Positions 24,030-36,027 of a DNA stretch of 64,000 nucleotides are shown piece by piece. Below the pieces are notes generated by a model. The model ran no database searches and was not told the origin of the DNA. It worked only from the letters and a program-made list of their open reading frames with translations. The position numbers and the translations under genes were made by a program. The stretch's first letter is position 1, and each line of letters starts with the position of its first letter. The stretch lies in the NCBI GenBank assembly GCA_037013685.1, contig CM072886.1, forward strand, positions 2,108,001 through 2,172,000, written 5' to 3'. Source of the DNA: Acridotheres tristis (Eukaryota; Chordata; Aves; Passeriformes; Sturnidae).

Positions 24030-26355
24030 CTAAAAAAGAAACAAAGCCAGACTTAAAACATCAAGCACAGCAAGCAAGCAGGTCTGTAACCTTCTCAGCT
24101 TTCCCTAAAAGTTAAGTTTTGCTAGGCTGGGTTGTGTGAAGAGGACTAAACCTTGTGTGCATGGACTGAGAATGGCCCAAACTTGCTTTGCAGTGGCTGT
24201 GGGCACTGGTAGGTAGCAGACATCCCAGAAGTGATGCCAAATTTTTCCCCTTGGCCAAGGAATGGGCTGGAGGATGTTAAGCAGGATGAATGTGGGGGAG
24301 GATGGTGATTTTCTTAAATTTTCCAACACTGAGCTCTGCTGCAAAGAAATTCTATTGAAACCATGAAAATCCATGAAAAGATTCATCAGGGCTCCAGTGC
24401 TCTGCACCATCCTGGATCGATTGGCACCAGTTGGAAAAAAAAAAAAAAAAAAAATCACAAGCTTCTGAAAAAAGTAACAGCCAGTGGTGGGGTTAGCCCC
24501 ACTAAATCCAGCAAGCTGCTCCTGAGCTATGGATTGAGTTGGAAAAGCCCACAGGGTCCAGGGTGGGATTTATTTCCTCCTGAAGGCAGAGCTGTCTGCA
24601 CACAGCACTGCTCACCTGGGACTGTGTTTTAAAGAGGAAATGCTGATGTGGAAATGACTGATATTGCTTGGGACACAATTTATCTGCACAGTCAGGTGAT
24701 GGAAAGTGCATTTTTAGGACAGCATTCATGGAAATTGGGCTGCTTTCATGTAAGAATAGATGAGTGGAGCCCACTGTAGAAAATTTCACCCAGATTCAGC
24801 TCCCCTAATTCCAAATGTTGGCAGTGAAGGCAGTAGGAGATGAGGAGAGGCACTTTTAGGGCACTTTTAGACCTCCTTAAGCACCAACTTTAGGAGGATA
24901 AAAATCGCACTTTATGGACTACACGGAGTATATCTGCCCTAATTCTACAGGGAGATGGAGCAAACTGCTCACATACAAATGTTTCCAGTCAGGTGTATGC
25001 TGCCCTTTCATTTAAAACTGAAGTGGCCCTAATTATGTCTAGTGCACTTCATTTTTGAAATAAATTGAGACAGCCTGAATGAAAGTCAGTTTCATTGGAA
25101 GTTGGAATGTTTAAATAAAGGCTTAGTGTTGTTTAACCAATCTTACCTAATTAGGGTTTATTTAATCTGGATTAATTTCCTGTAATTTTTCTCTGCAGGT
25201 AATGAAAAAAAAAAATATCTGTGTTAGGTATTAATATATTCTGTAAATTCTTGCTCTGTTTTACTCAGCACAAAAAAATGTAGGGCTTTAAAGCCCTCAG
25301 AAAATGGAAAGAATTCTGTATTTTTATTAAGAATTGTTGGAGCTGAATAGGAATATATAGTAAGAAAAACTGGTATTTAGAATGGTTAAATCCTGCAGTC
25401 CCTGTCTCATTGTAGAGGCTATTTATTAACAGAGTAAATAGGGTCAGTTTTATGCAGATAGAGTGAAACCATAAAGGAAGTAAGTAGCCCTCAGGAAATG
25501 TGCTGGGGTGACTATAAATCAAAAATGCAGTGAGAAATCTGAGCTGCTTCTTGTACTGAAAAAAGGGCAAATCAGGACACATTTGGAGGGGAAGAATGCA
25601 CAGGAGAAAATGGACTCAACTCCAGGATGCAAATGCAAGAAGTGAGGGAATGCACACTGAGGATGGAATAAGCACTTGATTCTGCATCTCTCTGGGATGT
25701 TTTCCTATCAAACCCTTTCCAATTAGTGCAGTCTGACCAGCTGAATAAAGGCAAGAATGAGGATTTCAGGATCAAATCCTCTTTACTTGCACATATCCTT
25801 GGATAACTCTGGTATCTGCCTCATTTTCTTAGCTTCATTCTATCTGCTTCTCATACAAAATATCAAAGGCTGCTGCTAGGTTAGAAAGGATGAAGAATAG
25901 ATCCTAAAATCTGCTTGAGAAAAAAAAAAAAAGAATTTTTAGCCTTTTCCTGTGGGAGAGAATTGAGTTCATTAACCAATTATTTGGTTTATTATTGGTG
26001 TTTATTAATTCCCTGCTGCATGTTTAGTGTCAGTTCTGTAGGGTGCAAAGCTCTGCTCTGAGCACGGGGCCAAATGCAACCATCAACACATCAATAATAC
26101 AAATAATACAAACACAAATGCCCACAAATTCCCTGGAAATATCCTGACTAAGGCACTGGGAAGCAAAGAGGGAGAGTGATTGTCCTAAAATGACATTTCA
26201 GGGAGACCTTGGAGCCTTTCCTGGTTCCTGGTGGCAGGGGAGAGGAGAGAGGTGCCACTGCTGCTGGGTTTTGGGTTACTAAAGGGAAGGGCTTTCCTTG
26301 GCCATAAAGAAAAGCAGATTTATAAAGGAAAAGATAATTGAGTGCACAGGCTTAC
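24030..26355 (-). other. VIPR1 intron 8
   Basis: A 2.3-kb intron without recognised CR1 or LTR. It has an A20 run (24435-24454) and an AT-rich stretch near 25000-25210. Confidence 0.9.
24435..24454 (+). repeat. A20 homopolymer
   Basis: An uninterrupted run of about 20 A inside intron 8, with no recognised element attached upstream. Confidence 0.85.
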
Positions 26356-26416
26356 CCAACATCGAAAAAGTAAATCCTGACAATGGTCCAGGCAGTGATG
26401 AACACGGAGGGGGCAC
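26356..26416 (-). CDS. VIPR1: VIPR1 exon 8: TM4
   Basis: This 61-bp exon encodes 19 full residues (201-219) with a split Gly at each end. It reads GAPSVFITAWTIVRIYFFDVG, completing TM4 and entering ECL2. It is too short to stand out as an open frame and was found by looking for the segment between exons 7 and 9. The acceptor CTCCTCAG and donor GTAAGC are strong, and both phases fit. Confidence 0.93.
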
Positions 26417-27440
26417 CTGAGGAGAGAAGAGATGGTGCTGCTGTCAGAAATCATGATTAAATGGTTACCTGATTTCATCAGCAGATTATTTAAAATCTGC
26501 CTCATTTCTCAGGGCTGTTCTCCCTCTCTCTCCTGAGTGACTGAGGGGGTGCCTTCCCCCCGAGGTGGGAAAATACTGCACATTTTCCACCAAGGTTGCC
26601 TTTCCCTCCCTGTGCCCATGCAAGATCAGCTCTCTGGAAGTGCCCCCAGCACATTGATTTTCCTGCTGCAGTGCCTAGAAAAAACTTCCAGGGGTGAAAT
26701 GAAGGAATAGGGATCACTTGAGACACCTCCAGTGTGGACATAAGGAGGTCACCACAGGATCTCTTTAGCAGAATTATGTTATTCTCACACCAAGGTCATC
26801 CAATAGCTAAATGTTTGATTAAGAACAATAAATATGAAATATCCCTGGGCTCTTTTGCCCTGTGAGGGAGCCTGGAGTGCCAGGTTCACACACAGCTATA
26901 GCTGCCCAGGTGAAGCTGTCTCTGCTCCTCACTCCATGATGTTCCCAATTAGGGTGGTCTTGTCCCATCCTCGTGTTGGCTCTTTCCTCTCTCTGGTCTT
27001 TGACTGGATTTAGGTTATAAATACTCCAGGAAGGACACATCTCTTTGCTCTGTGTTACTCACAGATTATGTATACTTTATTACCAGTGATTTCCAAGTGC
27101 AATCTTACTAAAGTCAGTAAAAACTGTAATTAGAGCATCCAAATGATTAATTCGTGCACAGTCCATTCCAGATCCATCCCTGATGCTCTTGCAATTGATG
27201 GATGACTGAAAGGCCAAAAGTTCCCTCAAGCACTTGCCATGTTCTGGAATTGCTCTTCTGCACCCAAGCAACCTCAGGACACATTAGGAGTGCAAGAAAT
27301 TTCCTTTGATTTAAATCATTCCCTTTCTGCATTTTTCTTTAAAACCTACCAGCTCTCCAGTGCTGAAATAAAGAATATCTGGGGCACAAGGTGAGTTTGA
27401 AGAAGGTCTGACCTGAGGAACTGAACCAAGACCTGCTGCC

Positions 27441-27456
27441 ATCATCATCATCATCC
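27441..27456 (+). repeat. (ATC)5 microsatellite
   Basis: Five ATC units in intron 7; a similar (TCA)6 run occurs at 6493-6511. Confidence 0.9.
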
Positions 27457-27840
27457 TGCCCAGAGCACAGAGAATCATCTCTCCTCTGCAGTGTGAGCCT
27501 CAGCGTAGCTCCTGTCACTTTCTATGGAAATTACTCCTTGGATAATTCATCAAAGCCCGAGCCCAGGCAAATCCCTGGACCTGGCACGATTTTATTTTAC
27601 CTTTTCTTCTGAAGAGTCTTCCCCGCTCCAATTATTTCTCAGTTTCAGCTATTGAGAGCAGGCAGTAGAAAGTTATTTTCTTACTTAAATATAAATCTTC
27701 AACTAAATGGCATGAAAGGGGAAATAAGATCTCAGTTTCCTTTCTGGAGAAATAAAAGAAGTTGATCTGGTAGGGATTATTTGCTTAAGTTGGCAATTCA
27801 GTTGTGAGTTACTTTGTGAAGAGCTTAATTCTCTCTTACC

Positions 27841-27925
27841 ATTTTTCTTATTTTATTTTGTTTTGCTTTGCTCTATTGATTTTACTTTATTTTATGTTAT
27901 TTTATGTTATTTTATTTTATTTTAA
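27841..27925 (+). repeat. TTTTA-type microsatellite
   Basis: About 85 bp of degenerate TTTTA, TTTTG and TTATG pentamers in intron 7. Confidence 0.9.
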
Positions 27926-28136
27926 TCATATGTTTTTTGGTTTTTTTAATGTGTTTGAGACTGGATTTGCCTTAAGGCTGTAGAAATCAGCAGTGCAGTG
28001 AGCAGAAGGTTACCAGCATTAGCACACAGGTGATGGGATGCAGGCTGGCCTGAATTCAGGGTCTGGTTCAGCCCAGGAGTTCTCCTTTGCTGGGATCCAT
28101 CCTTAAATTTATGGTCAATACATGATATCAAATTTG

Positions 28137-28697
28137 AGATCCCAGTCAGAATTAAAGAATTCCTTCCCAGTATCCAACCTAAATCTACTCTCTGTCAGTT
28201 TGAAGCCATTCCCTGTGTGCTGTCCCTCCATGCCTTGTCCCCAGTCCCTCTCCAGCTCTCCTGGAGCCCCTTCAGGCCCTGCCAGGGGCTCTGAGCTCTC
28301 CCTGGATCCTTCTCCTCTCCAGGGGAACATTCCCAGCTCTCCCAGCCTGGCTCCAGAGCAGAGGAGCTCCAGCCCTGGAGCAGCCCCAGGGCCTCCTCTG
28401 CAGTTGCTCCAACCACTCCACATCCTTCTTATTTTGGGGACCCCATGGCTGGATGCCTCTCTGCAGGTGGAGTCTCAGATGAGCAGAGCAGAGGGACAGA
28501 ATCACCTCCCTTGACCTGCTGGCCACATTTTGATGCAGCCCAGGACACAGTTGGGTTTTTGGGCACGTTCTGAACTCATGTCCAACCTCTCATCCACCAG
28601 AAGCCCCAAATCCTTCTCAGGACTTAGGTGGGCTGGGTGATGTCTACAACATCTCTGCCCCACCTGAGTGTCCAGGTATCTGTGCTAAATTCCTGCT
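28137..28697 (-). repeat. CR1 LINE fragment, 3'-truncated
   Basis: About 560 bp of minus-oriented CR1: CTCCAGGGGAACATTCCCAG, CCTCTCATCCACCAGAAGCC. The usual 3' core with the octamer tail is absent at its low-coordinate end. It follows head-to-tail behind the next CR1. Confidence 0.88.
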
Positions 28698-28707
28698 AAA
28701 AATGCCA

Positions 28708-29500
28708 GTCAGGATCACAGAATTCACAGAATTCACAGAATCACAGGGTTGGAAGGCACCTCCAAGATCATTGAGTCCCACCCAGCCCTGACACCTCAAC
28801 TAACCCATGGCACCCAGTGCCACATCCAGGCTTTTATTAAACACATCCAGGGATGGTGACTCCACCACCTCCCCAGGCAGATCATTCCAGGACTTTATCA
28901 CTCTTTCCATAAAAAATTTTTCCTTATATCCAACCTCTATTTCCCTTGGTGCAGGTTAAGGCTGTGTCCTCTGTTTCTGTCAGTGCTGCCTGGAGACAGA
29001 GACCAACTCCAGGTGACACAGCCACCTTTCAGGAGCTGTAGAGAGTGACAAGGTCACCCTGAGTCTCCTTTTCTCCAGGATAAACACCCCCAGCTCCCTC
29101 AGTTGTTCCTCACAGGCTTTGTGTTCCAAGCCCCTCCCCAGCCTCGTTGCCTCCTCTGGAGTTTAGGAGTCCTCCCTAAACTGAGGGGACAGAACTGGAC
29201 ACAGCACTCAAGGTGTGACCTCACCTGTGCTGAGTCCAGGGGAAGAACCTCCCTGCTCCTGCTGGCCACACCATTCCTGATCCAGGCCAGGGGCCATTGG
29301 CCTTCTTGGCCACCAGGGCACACTGCTGGCTCCTGTCCTGCTGTCCATCAGTGTCCCCAGGTCCCTTTCTGCCTGGGCACTGTCCAGCCACTCTGTCCCC
29401 AGCCTGTAACACTGCAGGGGGTTATTGTGGCCAAAATGCAGGACTTGGCACTGGGATTTATTAAACTTCATCCCATTGGACTCTGCCCATCCCTCCTGGC
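28708..29500 (-). repeat. CR1 LINE, long copy abutting VIPR1 exon 7
   Basis: About 790 bp, the longest CR1 here, minus-oriented. It runs from a tail of CAGAATTCACAGAATTCACA, through CACCTCCAAGATCATTGAGT and CTTCTTGGCCACCAGGGCAC, to CCCATTGGACTCTGCCCATC. Its 5' end lies about 25 bp from the exon 7 donor. Confidence 0.92.
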
Positions 29501-29524
29501 ACCCATCCTGGAGGAGATACATAC

Positions 29525-29678
29525 CCCAGCCGATCAGGATGTACCACCAGAAGTATTTCCTCTCCGAGAAGAAGGAGATGACCAGCAGGGTGTGAAGGTA
29601 CAACCCCTCCACCAGCAGCCAGAAGAAGTTGGCCATGACACAGTACTGGAAGAAAACCATCATAGCCTTGCAGCCCAC
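29525..29678 (-). CDS. VIPR1: VIPR1 exon 7: TM3, ICL2 and start of TM4
   Basis: This 154-bp exon is the largest internal one and encodes residues 149-199 plus the first base of a split Gly. It includes the conserved Cys at the top of TM3 (VGCK), which pairs with ECL2, the [17 protein letters not shown] run of TM3, and the EGLYL motif whose Glu is part of the class B activation network. ICL2 follows ([11 protein letters not shown]), then ILIGW at the start of TM4. The donor is GTATGT. An old CR1 copy starts about 25 bp into the following intron, so the exon and CR1 share one long minus-strand reading frame (29208-29678) that is not a real protein. Confidence 0.96.
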
Positions 29679-32600
29679 CTGGAAGAGAAGAAATGAAGAG
29701 TGGTGAACTGCAGCACATTACCACAGCAAAGAAATTTCTACCAAATTACCAGTGATCCTTGCTCTGGGTGTATCTTTGGGATTGCTTTGTGCAGCACCTG
29801 AACTCCTCATGGAATGAATTCTATGGTGAGAAGCCAAGTCTAGAAAAAGTTGGTTCCTGTTTAGGAAAAGAAGGACTGGGATATGTATTTTTAAAATAAA
29901 GCATAGGCAGGAGAAGCAGGGTAAGCACACAAAAGCATGCACAGCTTTTATTGCTTCAGAAGGGGAGACATTTGAAAAGAGAAGGTGAATTGTTTACCTT
30001 CAGGAAATGAATAATTAAACACAGTAACTTGCTGCGTGGAGATTTCACTGCAGCACAGGTAATGGGAACAGCTCCCTTAGCAAAGAAATAGATATAAATG
30101 GAAATTTCTACACTTAAGGGAAACTTTGCACCCACTGCATCATTACACATCCTCGAGTTGTTGACTCAGCGATTGGCCTGTTGCTTTCAGTGGCTCTGCC
30201 TGGCTCTCCCTGCACTTTCTGGGGCAAGTGTTTGCTCTCACTTTCTGGTTGGTGGCACCCTCTTGGTGTCCTGCATGTGTAGAATGTTTAATTTAGAGCA
30301 ATAATTTGCTCAAGTGCCAAGATGCCACTTCCCCTTCTACTGCCCTCCTGCTGAAAGCAGTTGCTATGAAACACTGGCTAAAAGAAGAAGTGTGGAAAGA
30401 GTTTTTTCAATGCCACATGTTTTGGAAGGGGCTGTCCCCACCCTCAGCCCTCCCCTCAACTCATCAGTGTGTGACACTGGGGACCCTGATGGGCTCCTGA
30501 TGATCAACTTCTGTGCACATCAGCTCCCTCCTGGGAGGCACAGCATAAACACAGACTTGCTGAGGGGCAGTGATGGGGAGGCAGAGCAGGAATTGAACTC
30601 CTTTCCAACTCAAAATATCCTGTGTGTGACTTCAGGGACTGCCAGGGAGGGAAGGTGGCACAGGGCTGGGGATGCAGCAGCCTCATCCCCATGGCATCAC
30701 CACACACTTGGTTTCTCCCCGATTTTGTGGACAGGTGGCTCTTTGACATTGTCACCCCTCCTTCCCTTCCCTTCCCCCAAAGCCTGAGTGCCTGCTTGGT
30801 GTGTCTGCAGCCAGCAGGGATCTGTGTGAGGGAATTCTTTTGTGGTTTCACTCCGTTGCTGTTCAGCAGCTCCCAGGTGAGACACGAGGTGTTAGGGACA
30901 GATTTGATGCATCTCAACCACCTGCCTGTAAAACAAGGATTTCCTTTGGGGATTGATCATTCTGGATGGCTGCACAGAACTCGTGGCAGAGGCAGGAGGC
31001 TGGAGCACAGCACAAAGGGACTGCAAGGCTTCACAGGACAAGGGAAGGCTGCTCACAAAGAGTGCAATGATTTCTGCCCAGCAGAGACTCTCAGGAAGGG
31101 ATTTCCAGCCTGACCTTGCAGCTATTGCTGGACAGAGAGAAAGCTGTGCTGAACTCAGGCTGTGGCGGCAGAAATTGCAGATCCAAATCCATCCCCTCTT
31201 CTCCCAGTACTGGCAAACATCAATTTTGTTGCAGTCTCTGACCCTAATTCCTCTCTAAAGTGCTGGTGGCTTGTCACAAAGCTGAGGTGGATCGTGGTTA
31301 GCAGCTGGGTCTGATCATCTCCAACGATCAACCCCTAATGATTCTATGGTTTTATTTCTCCATGCACACGGGCAGCAGCTGGGTTTTGGCAACTTCTTCT
31401 CTGCAGGACCTGCAGCAGATCAATTCTTTGCTCCTTGCTGAGGGATATTTGCTTATTTGAGCAGTTCCTGCCACACCTGGAATTTTTGGTTTTTACCTGG
31501 AGAAAAGACCTTTTTGTGCACCGTTTTGAGTGCATGGCAGTAATGTCTTGAAGCCAGGGATCCTCCATGGCACAGGTATGTTCTGCACTGACTTGGATGC
31601 GCTGTCCTGTCCTTAAAATTAAATAATGACATTTTTCCACTGTCTGGGCTTGCTACCATTACCTGAAGTGTGTAAGTTTGAAAGAGATATTTGTATGAGA
31701 GGGGCACTTTGATTGTTGATGATTCCATTAATCCTCTTTGACAGTGGCACATTTAGAAAACAGCCCTTCCTGGCTTTTGGGAGACCTTATTCCATGCAGC
31801 ACCTGGCAATGAGTCTCCAACTTCCTGATTGATTAAATTCAGCCTCAGAGAGGCTGGTTGAATGCTGGGGAATAAAATCCTCTTTTATGTAAGGTATCTT
31901 ACCCTTTAGATGACAGACACAGGGCAGAGATGAGCCATTACATCTCTAGAATTTATTTTTTTTCATAAAGAGCAGACCTCACGATGTGTCACTGTTGAAA
32001 GACTAACATGGGCTATTTTTAGAACAGGCATTTTCAAGAGGAAAAGCTGAATTACATCACTGTTTTTTCTACTCTCTCTTCTTCCACAGGCTCATTTACA
32101 GATTATTTCCTTGTCTTTCTTCCTGCTCTGCTCATGTCCACAGGAGATGTGGCAGTGAGGTGTTTTTCCCCCTGATTTTGTGGATGGCACATCTGCTCAA
32201 GTGGCTCCTCTGTTGTTCTTCTATTCAGAGCTGCATCAGGCATGTGCCACTTGCTTTTCCCATGAAAATCCCTCCCTTTCCACATAGCTGAGCACTGGGA
32301 AGGGCTCTGCCTCCAGCCAGAGGCACTGGGCTCTTGACCCCTCCTGACAAACTCTTGGATCCCAACACATTTGTGCTTCTCTGGAAATTCCTCATAGTCA
32401 ACAAGAAAATTTAATCTTGATTATTGTAGAAATCTGTTTGAGGATGGGCCCTGTCTTAGACCTGCTTTCAAGAGGAAGAAGAAAAGAGAAGGGACACAAG
32501 GGTGGGAACAAGAAGAGTGAGAAACAACCCTGCCAGGCTTTTTACTTGTGCCCAGCAGCATTTTCCTTTTGAGTAATGTCAGTCCTGAGAAAAACATCTT

Positions 32601-33140
32601 TCTCTTCATTTCTCAGGTGAGTCAACTGGTCACTACATCAGCTTTATGACCCACCTATAAAAATATAGTTCAGATGCTGGAGGCAGTAATCAGCTCAGAG
32701 CTGAATGTGTACTAAATATACATATATCATTCTCCTCAGTGGCAGCAACTCTGCTCATTCATAACTCCTGAAGGTTGTCAGTCTGGACCAGCTGATTAAT
32801 TTCTCAAGCTCAATATGAGCAGCTTAGTTGGACAGGAATTGGTCTGAATTTTTGATCACATCCATGATCACCCTCCTGTGAAGGCAATAAAACTCTATGA
32901 AAAAAGGCAATGATCTCCACAGAAATGCCAACACAAGCCTCCCTTGCCTTCTTTAGTAGAGATATGGTTTGTTACAGGTTTAGGATTTGGGCTCAGGAAG
33001 GATTTAGACCGAAGAAGCACAAAGAAGCACTTGAGTGATTGATATCCCACCTGCCACAGCTGGACTGGGAATACTGGAGTCTCACTGCCCCAGCCACAAG
33101 AATCCCCATCACAAGACCTGACCTGTTCCTTGCCCTGTAC

Positions 33141-33225
33141 AGAATTATGGAATAGTCTGAGTTGGAAAGGACCTTTTAGGGGTCCTAGCCCTGTGTGGCC
33201 TGTCCAGTGTATGGACACAACCCCT
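33141..33225 (-). repeat. CR1 LINE fragment
   Basis: Short degraded minus copy: GAATTATGGAATAGTCTGAG then GTTGGAAAGGACC. Confidence 0.7.
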
Positions 33226-34213
33226 GTGCAGACCCCAATTCCTCCCTTATACCCATAAACTCTGTGGCTTTCCGTGGTGTGGAAGGTTTGGGGCAGGGCA
33301 CCAAGACATATTTAAGTCAGCTTAAAGATATATTGAAGACTCCCATGCAATCCTGGTCAGTGATTCAGCTCCTTCAGTTTTTATGCAGCAAAAATGTGGG
33401 CTCAGATTTGCCTCAATCCATCAATCCATAAAACCTTGAGACTTCAAAATCCTCCTTGAAGGTACTTTGGTGCTGTTACCTGGCTACCACCAGCACTGCA
33501 GCAGGAAGAGATTTACACTGAGATTCCTGCAGGTCTCTTCCATAAAAGGCTGATAAAAACTCATTTTCCCAGTGACAGATTTATCCAGCACTTTTGTTTT
33601 ATGTTGCCCAGAAGACATGACCTGTGGGAAGGGCTGCTGACTGCATTTGCACTCAGCAAGAGCTGATCTCCTCCCCAGCCTGGTCAGAGAGGCTTCCTTG
33701 ACCTTATTTAAAAGCTTTTCATAGATCCCACTCATGACCTGGAAGATGGGATAGCACTGGGCAGGCATTGCCTGCCTTGGAGATGCTGAAATTAAGAATT
33801 TCCAGCACAGGGACTGGCCCAACTCCACAGCTCCATAAAGTTCCACTTTAGACACAATTATTAATCATAATTAAAATCAGGAATGCATCACTTTTGAGCT
33901 GTTCCCTTCTGTTGAGACACCCACCTTAACCAAAACATGATGAAATCTGTAATAATGATTCAATAACCAAATAATTGCTCTGCTTGTAAGGTTACACAGT
34001 GTGATTAATTCCCCATCTCACTATCATGGCACTGGAATTCATGCAAGTGTCAAATTCTCAATAATTTTATAATCTAACTGCTCTGTCCAGGGCTAAAGAT
34101 GCCCCATTAATTTCTGTGCCTGTGGCATGCAGATGTCAGGATGGACTCAGTTTCCAAACATGTTTTCAATTTTCATGGGGAATTTTGCTCTGCTTTTAAC
34201 TTAACTTTTTGTT

Positions 34214-34304
34214 CACAGAACCATTTGGTTTGGAAAAGACTTTTATTATCATTGAGTCCTACTGTAAATCCAGCACTGTCAAGGCCACCACTAAACCGTG
34301 ACCC
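34214..34304 (-). repeat. CR1 LINE fragment
   Basis: Minus-oriented fragment: CAGAACCATTTGGTTTGG, ATTGAGTCCTACTG and GGCCACCACTAAACCGTG. It is cut off by the purine tract that follows. Confidence 0.8.
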
Positions 34305-34313
34305 AAAGAGAGA

Positions 34314-34371
34314 GAGAAAGAGAAAGAAAAAAAGAGAAAGAGAAAGGGAAAAAGAAAAAGAGAAAAAGAAA
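34314..34371 (+). repeat. GAAA/GA-type purine tract
   Basis: About 58 bp of pure A and G directly after a CR1 fragment; it may have grown from an A-rich stretch. Confidence 0.9.
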
Positions 34372-35680
34372 TTAATTTATGTTAGCTTAGGCTTAGCACA
34401 GCCAATCTTTTCTGTAACAACAGCAAAAAAGCAAATTATAAACAAAAGCCAGACTGCCTGGCAAAAAGCCATCACTTTCATTTCTTCCCTCAGTTTAATT
34501 GCAGTTGTAGACAGATTCAAACAAGTGGGCAATAAAAAAAAAAAGCACAAAGTTTATGTTTGATAATGGTCATGAATTGTCTTCAAATACTCAAGTGAGA
34601 AAACTCCTCCTAAATCAATTGGGTGCCTTTGCCTCCCTCCTTCCCTGCCTCCCTATCACAGGGTGTGACAAGCAGGGAATTACAAACAATAAATTGCTGC
34701 ACTAGTGGGTGGCTCTGCAGATTTTCCTGGAAGATGCACAGAAATGTAGGATGTTAAGAACAATATCTGTGAATGAAGAAATGTGATTCAAGAAATTCTC
34801 AAAAGGCCATCTTGACAGAAGCAAAGTGGCTCACGATGGAAGCACATGGATTCCAGTTTGAAAGGCTCTGTTAAACCAATTGATGAGCTATCAACACTTA
34901 GGAAAAATAAAAGAACTTCATGGGAATAGTAATCTTAGGTCTTGATGATGAACCTTTCAGAGGCTTCAACTCTTAAGTATAAAAATACATTATTAAGAAT
35001 ACAGACAGATTGATTTAACTGGATTCATGGTCACTGTGTGTCTCAGGCACAGGGAGAAGAGTTCCCAAACCCACATTTTTCCTGTTAACTTCCTGCTCTA
35101 CACCCACGGTGCCCCAGAAACATTCTGCAAGTGCACTCTAAAGCCTTGGCAGTGGCCAATTAATTCAATTTATCTTAACCTGTTTTCCTTCAGGTCACAA
35201 TCCATTACACTTACATGCACCCATTATTGCCCCAGGAGCACGCCCTGGAATGCTTGCCTCATGTCAGCTCTCATTGGGCAATTTATGAAGCCCAATTATT
35301 GTGTCTGGGCTCGTGGATTTGTTGCCACTTCATAAAGCAGAAATGCCATTCCCAGATGGATGAGCTGGGCTGTACAGCCTGACCCAGGCACAGCCAGGTA
35401 AGGCTTTCCTGCTCCCATCAAAACTGTGCAGCAATGGAGACACCTGGGAGAAGCTTTTGGATCAATTTCTATTTCTTTCCTGTGCCTCCTGCACACACAA
35501 CAAGGTTGGGCCACTAATGAACCTGGATGGAGCATTGGAGAATTATTTCTGCAGAAAGAGCTCAATCCAAAGTCACATGAAATCCAAAGTCCCAAGAGAT
35601 AAGCTCTGCTTTTCTCTGTGCTTTCACCTCCCCAGTGCCAGCTGAAAGCCAGCTGAAAATGGCAGGGCATTTATAGAAAC

Positions 35681-35817
35681 ACAATCCATGAATGGTTTGG
35701 GTTGGAAAGGACCTTAAAGATCAACCAGTGCCACCCCTGCCATGGGCAGGGACACCTTCCACTGTCCCAGGCTGCTCCCAGCCCTGTCCAGCCTGGCCTT
35801 GGACACTTCCAGGGATG
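35681..35817 (-). repeat. CR1 LINE fragment
   Basis: Minus-oriented 3' end: GAATGGTTTGGGTTGGAAAG, CCATGGGCAGGGACACC and CTTGGACACTTCCAGGGATG. Confidence 0.92.
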
Positions 35818-35900
35818 AGCTGAGGATTTACAAGGAAGTTACATGAGACAGCCTCTGCTTCATGTGCAAAGCATGGCAGGGGCAGACCTTGCACTGATTA

Positions 35901-36027
35901 AAATAAATGGAGTTGCACCAGTGAAATCTGTACTACAACAAATGGAGTTGCACCAGTGAATTTTGTATTAAAATAAACGGAGTTGCACCAGTGAATTTTG
36001 TATTAAAATAAATGGAGCTGTACCAGT
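35901..36027 (+). repeat. 35-bp minisatellite, 3.6 copies
   Basis: Tandem units start at 35901, 35936, 35971 and 36006. Each begins AAATAAATGGAGTTGCACCA and ends TTTTGTATTA, with a few substitutions. The middle copies are nearly identical. Confidence 0.95.

Larger units (their letters stand above)
26417..29524 (-). other. VIPR1 intron 7
   Basis: A 3.1-kb intron. Its upstream part (28137-29500) is two minus-strand CR1 copies in a row, starting almost at the exon 7 donor. Further down are a TTTTA-type microsatellite (27841-27925) and an (ATC)5 run (27441-27456). Confidence 0.9.

Noticed and set aside
29208..29678. 156-residue minus-strand open frame containing receptor sequence
   Set aside because: Only 29525-29678 is coding (exon 7). 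The rest is read-through across a GT splice donor into a CR1 copy.
29103..29696. 197-residue plus-strand frame
   Set aside because: It is the antisense of a CR1 copy plus exon 7.
30314..31113. Overlapping 140-160 residue frames on both strands in intron 6
   Set aside because: They overlap one another, match no family and lie in GC-richer unique intron, where long open frames occur by chance.
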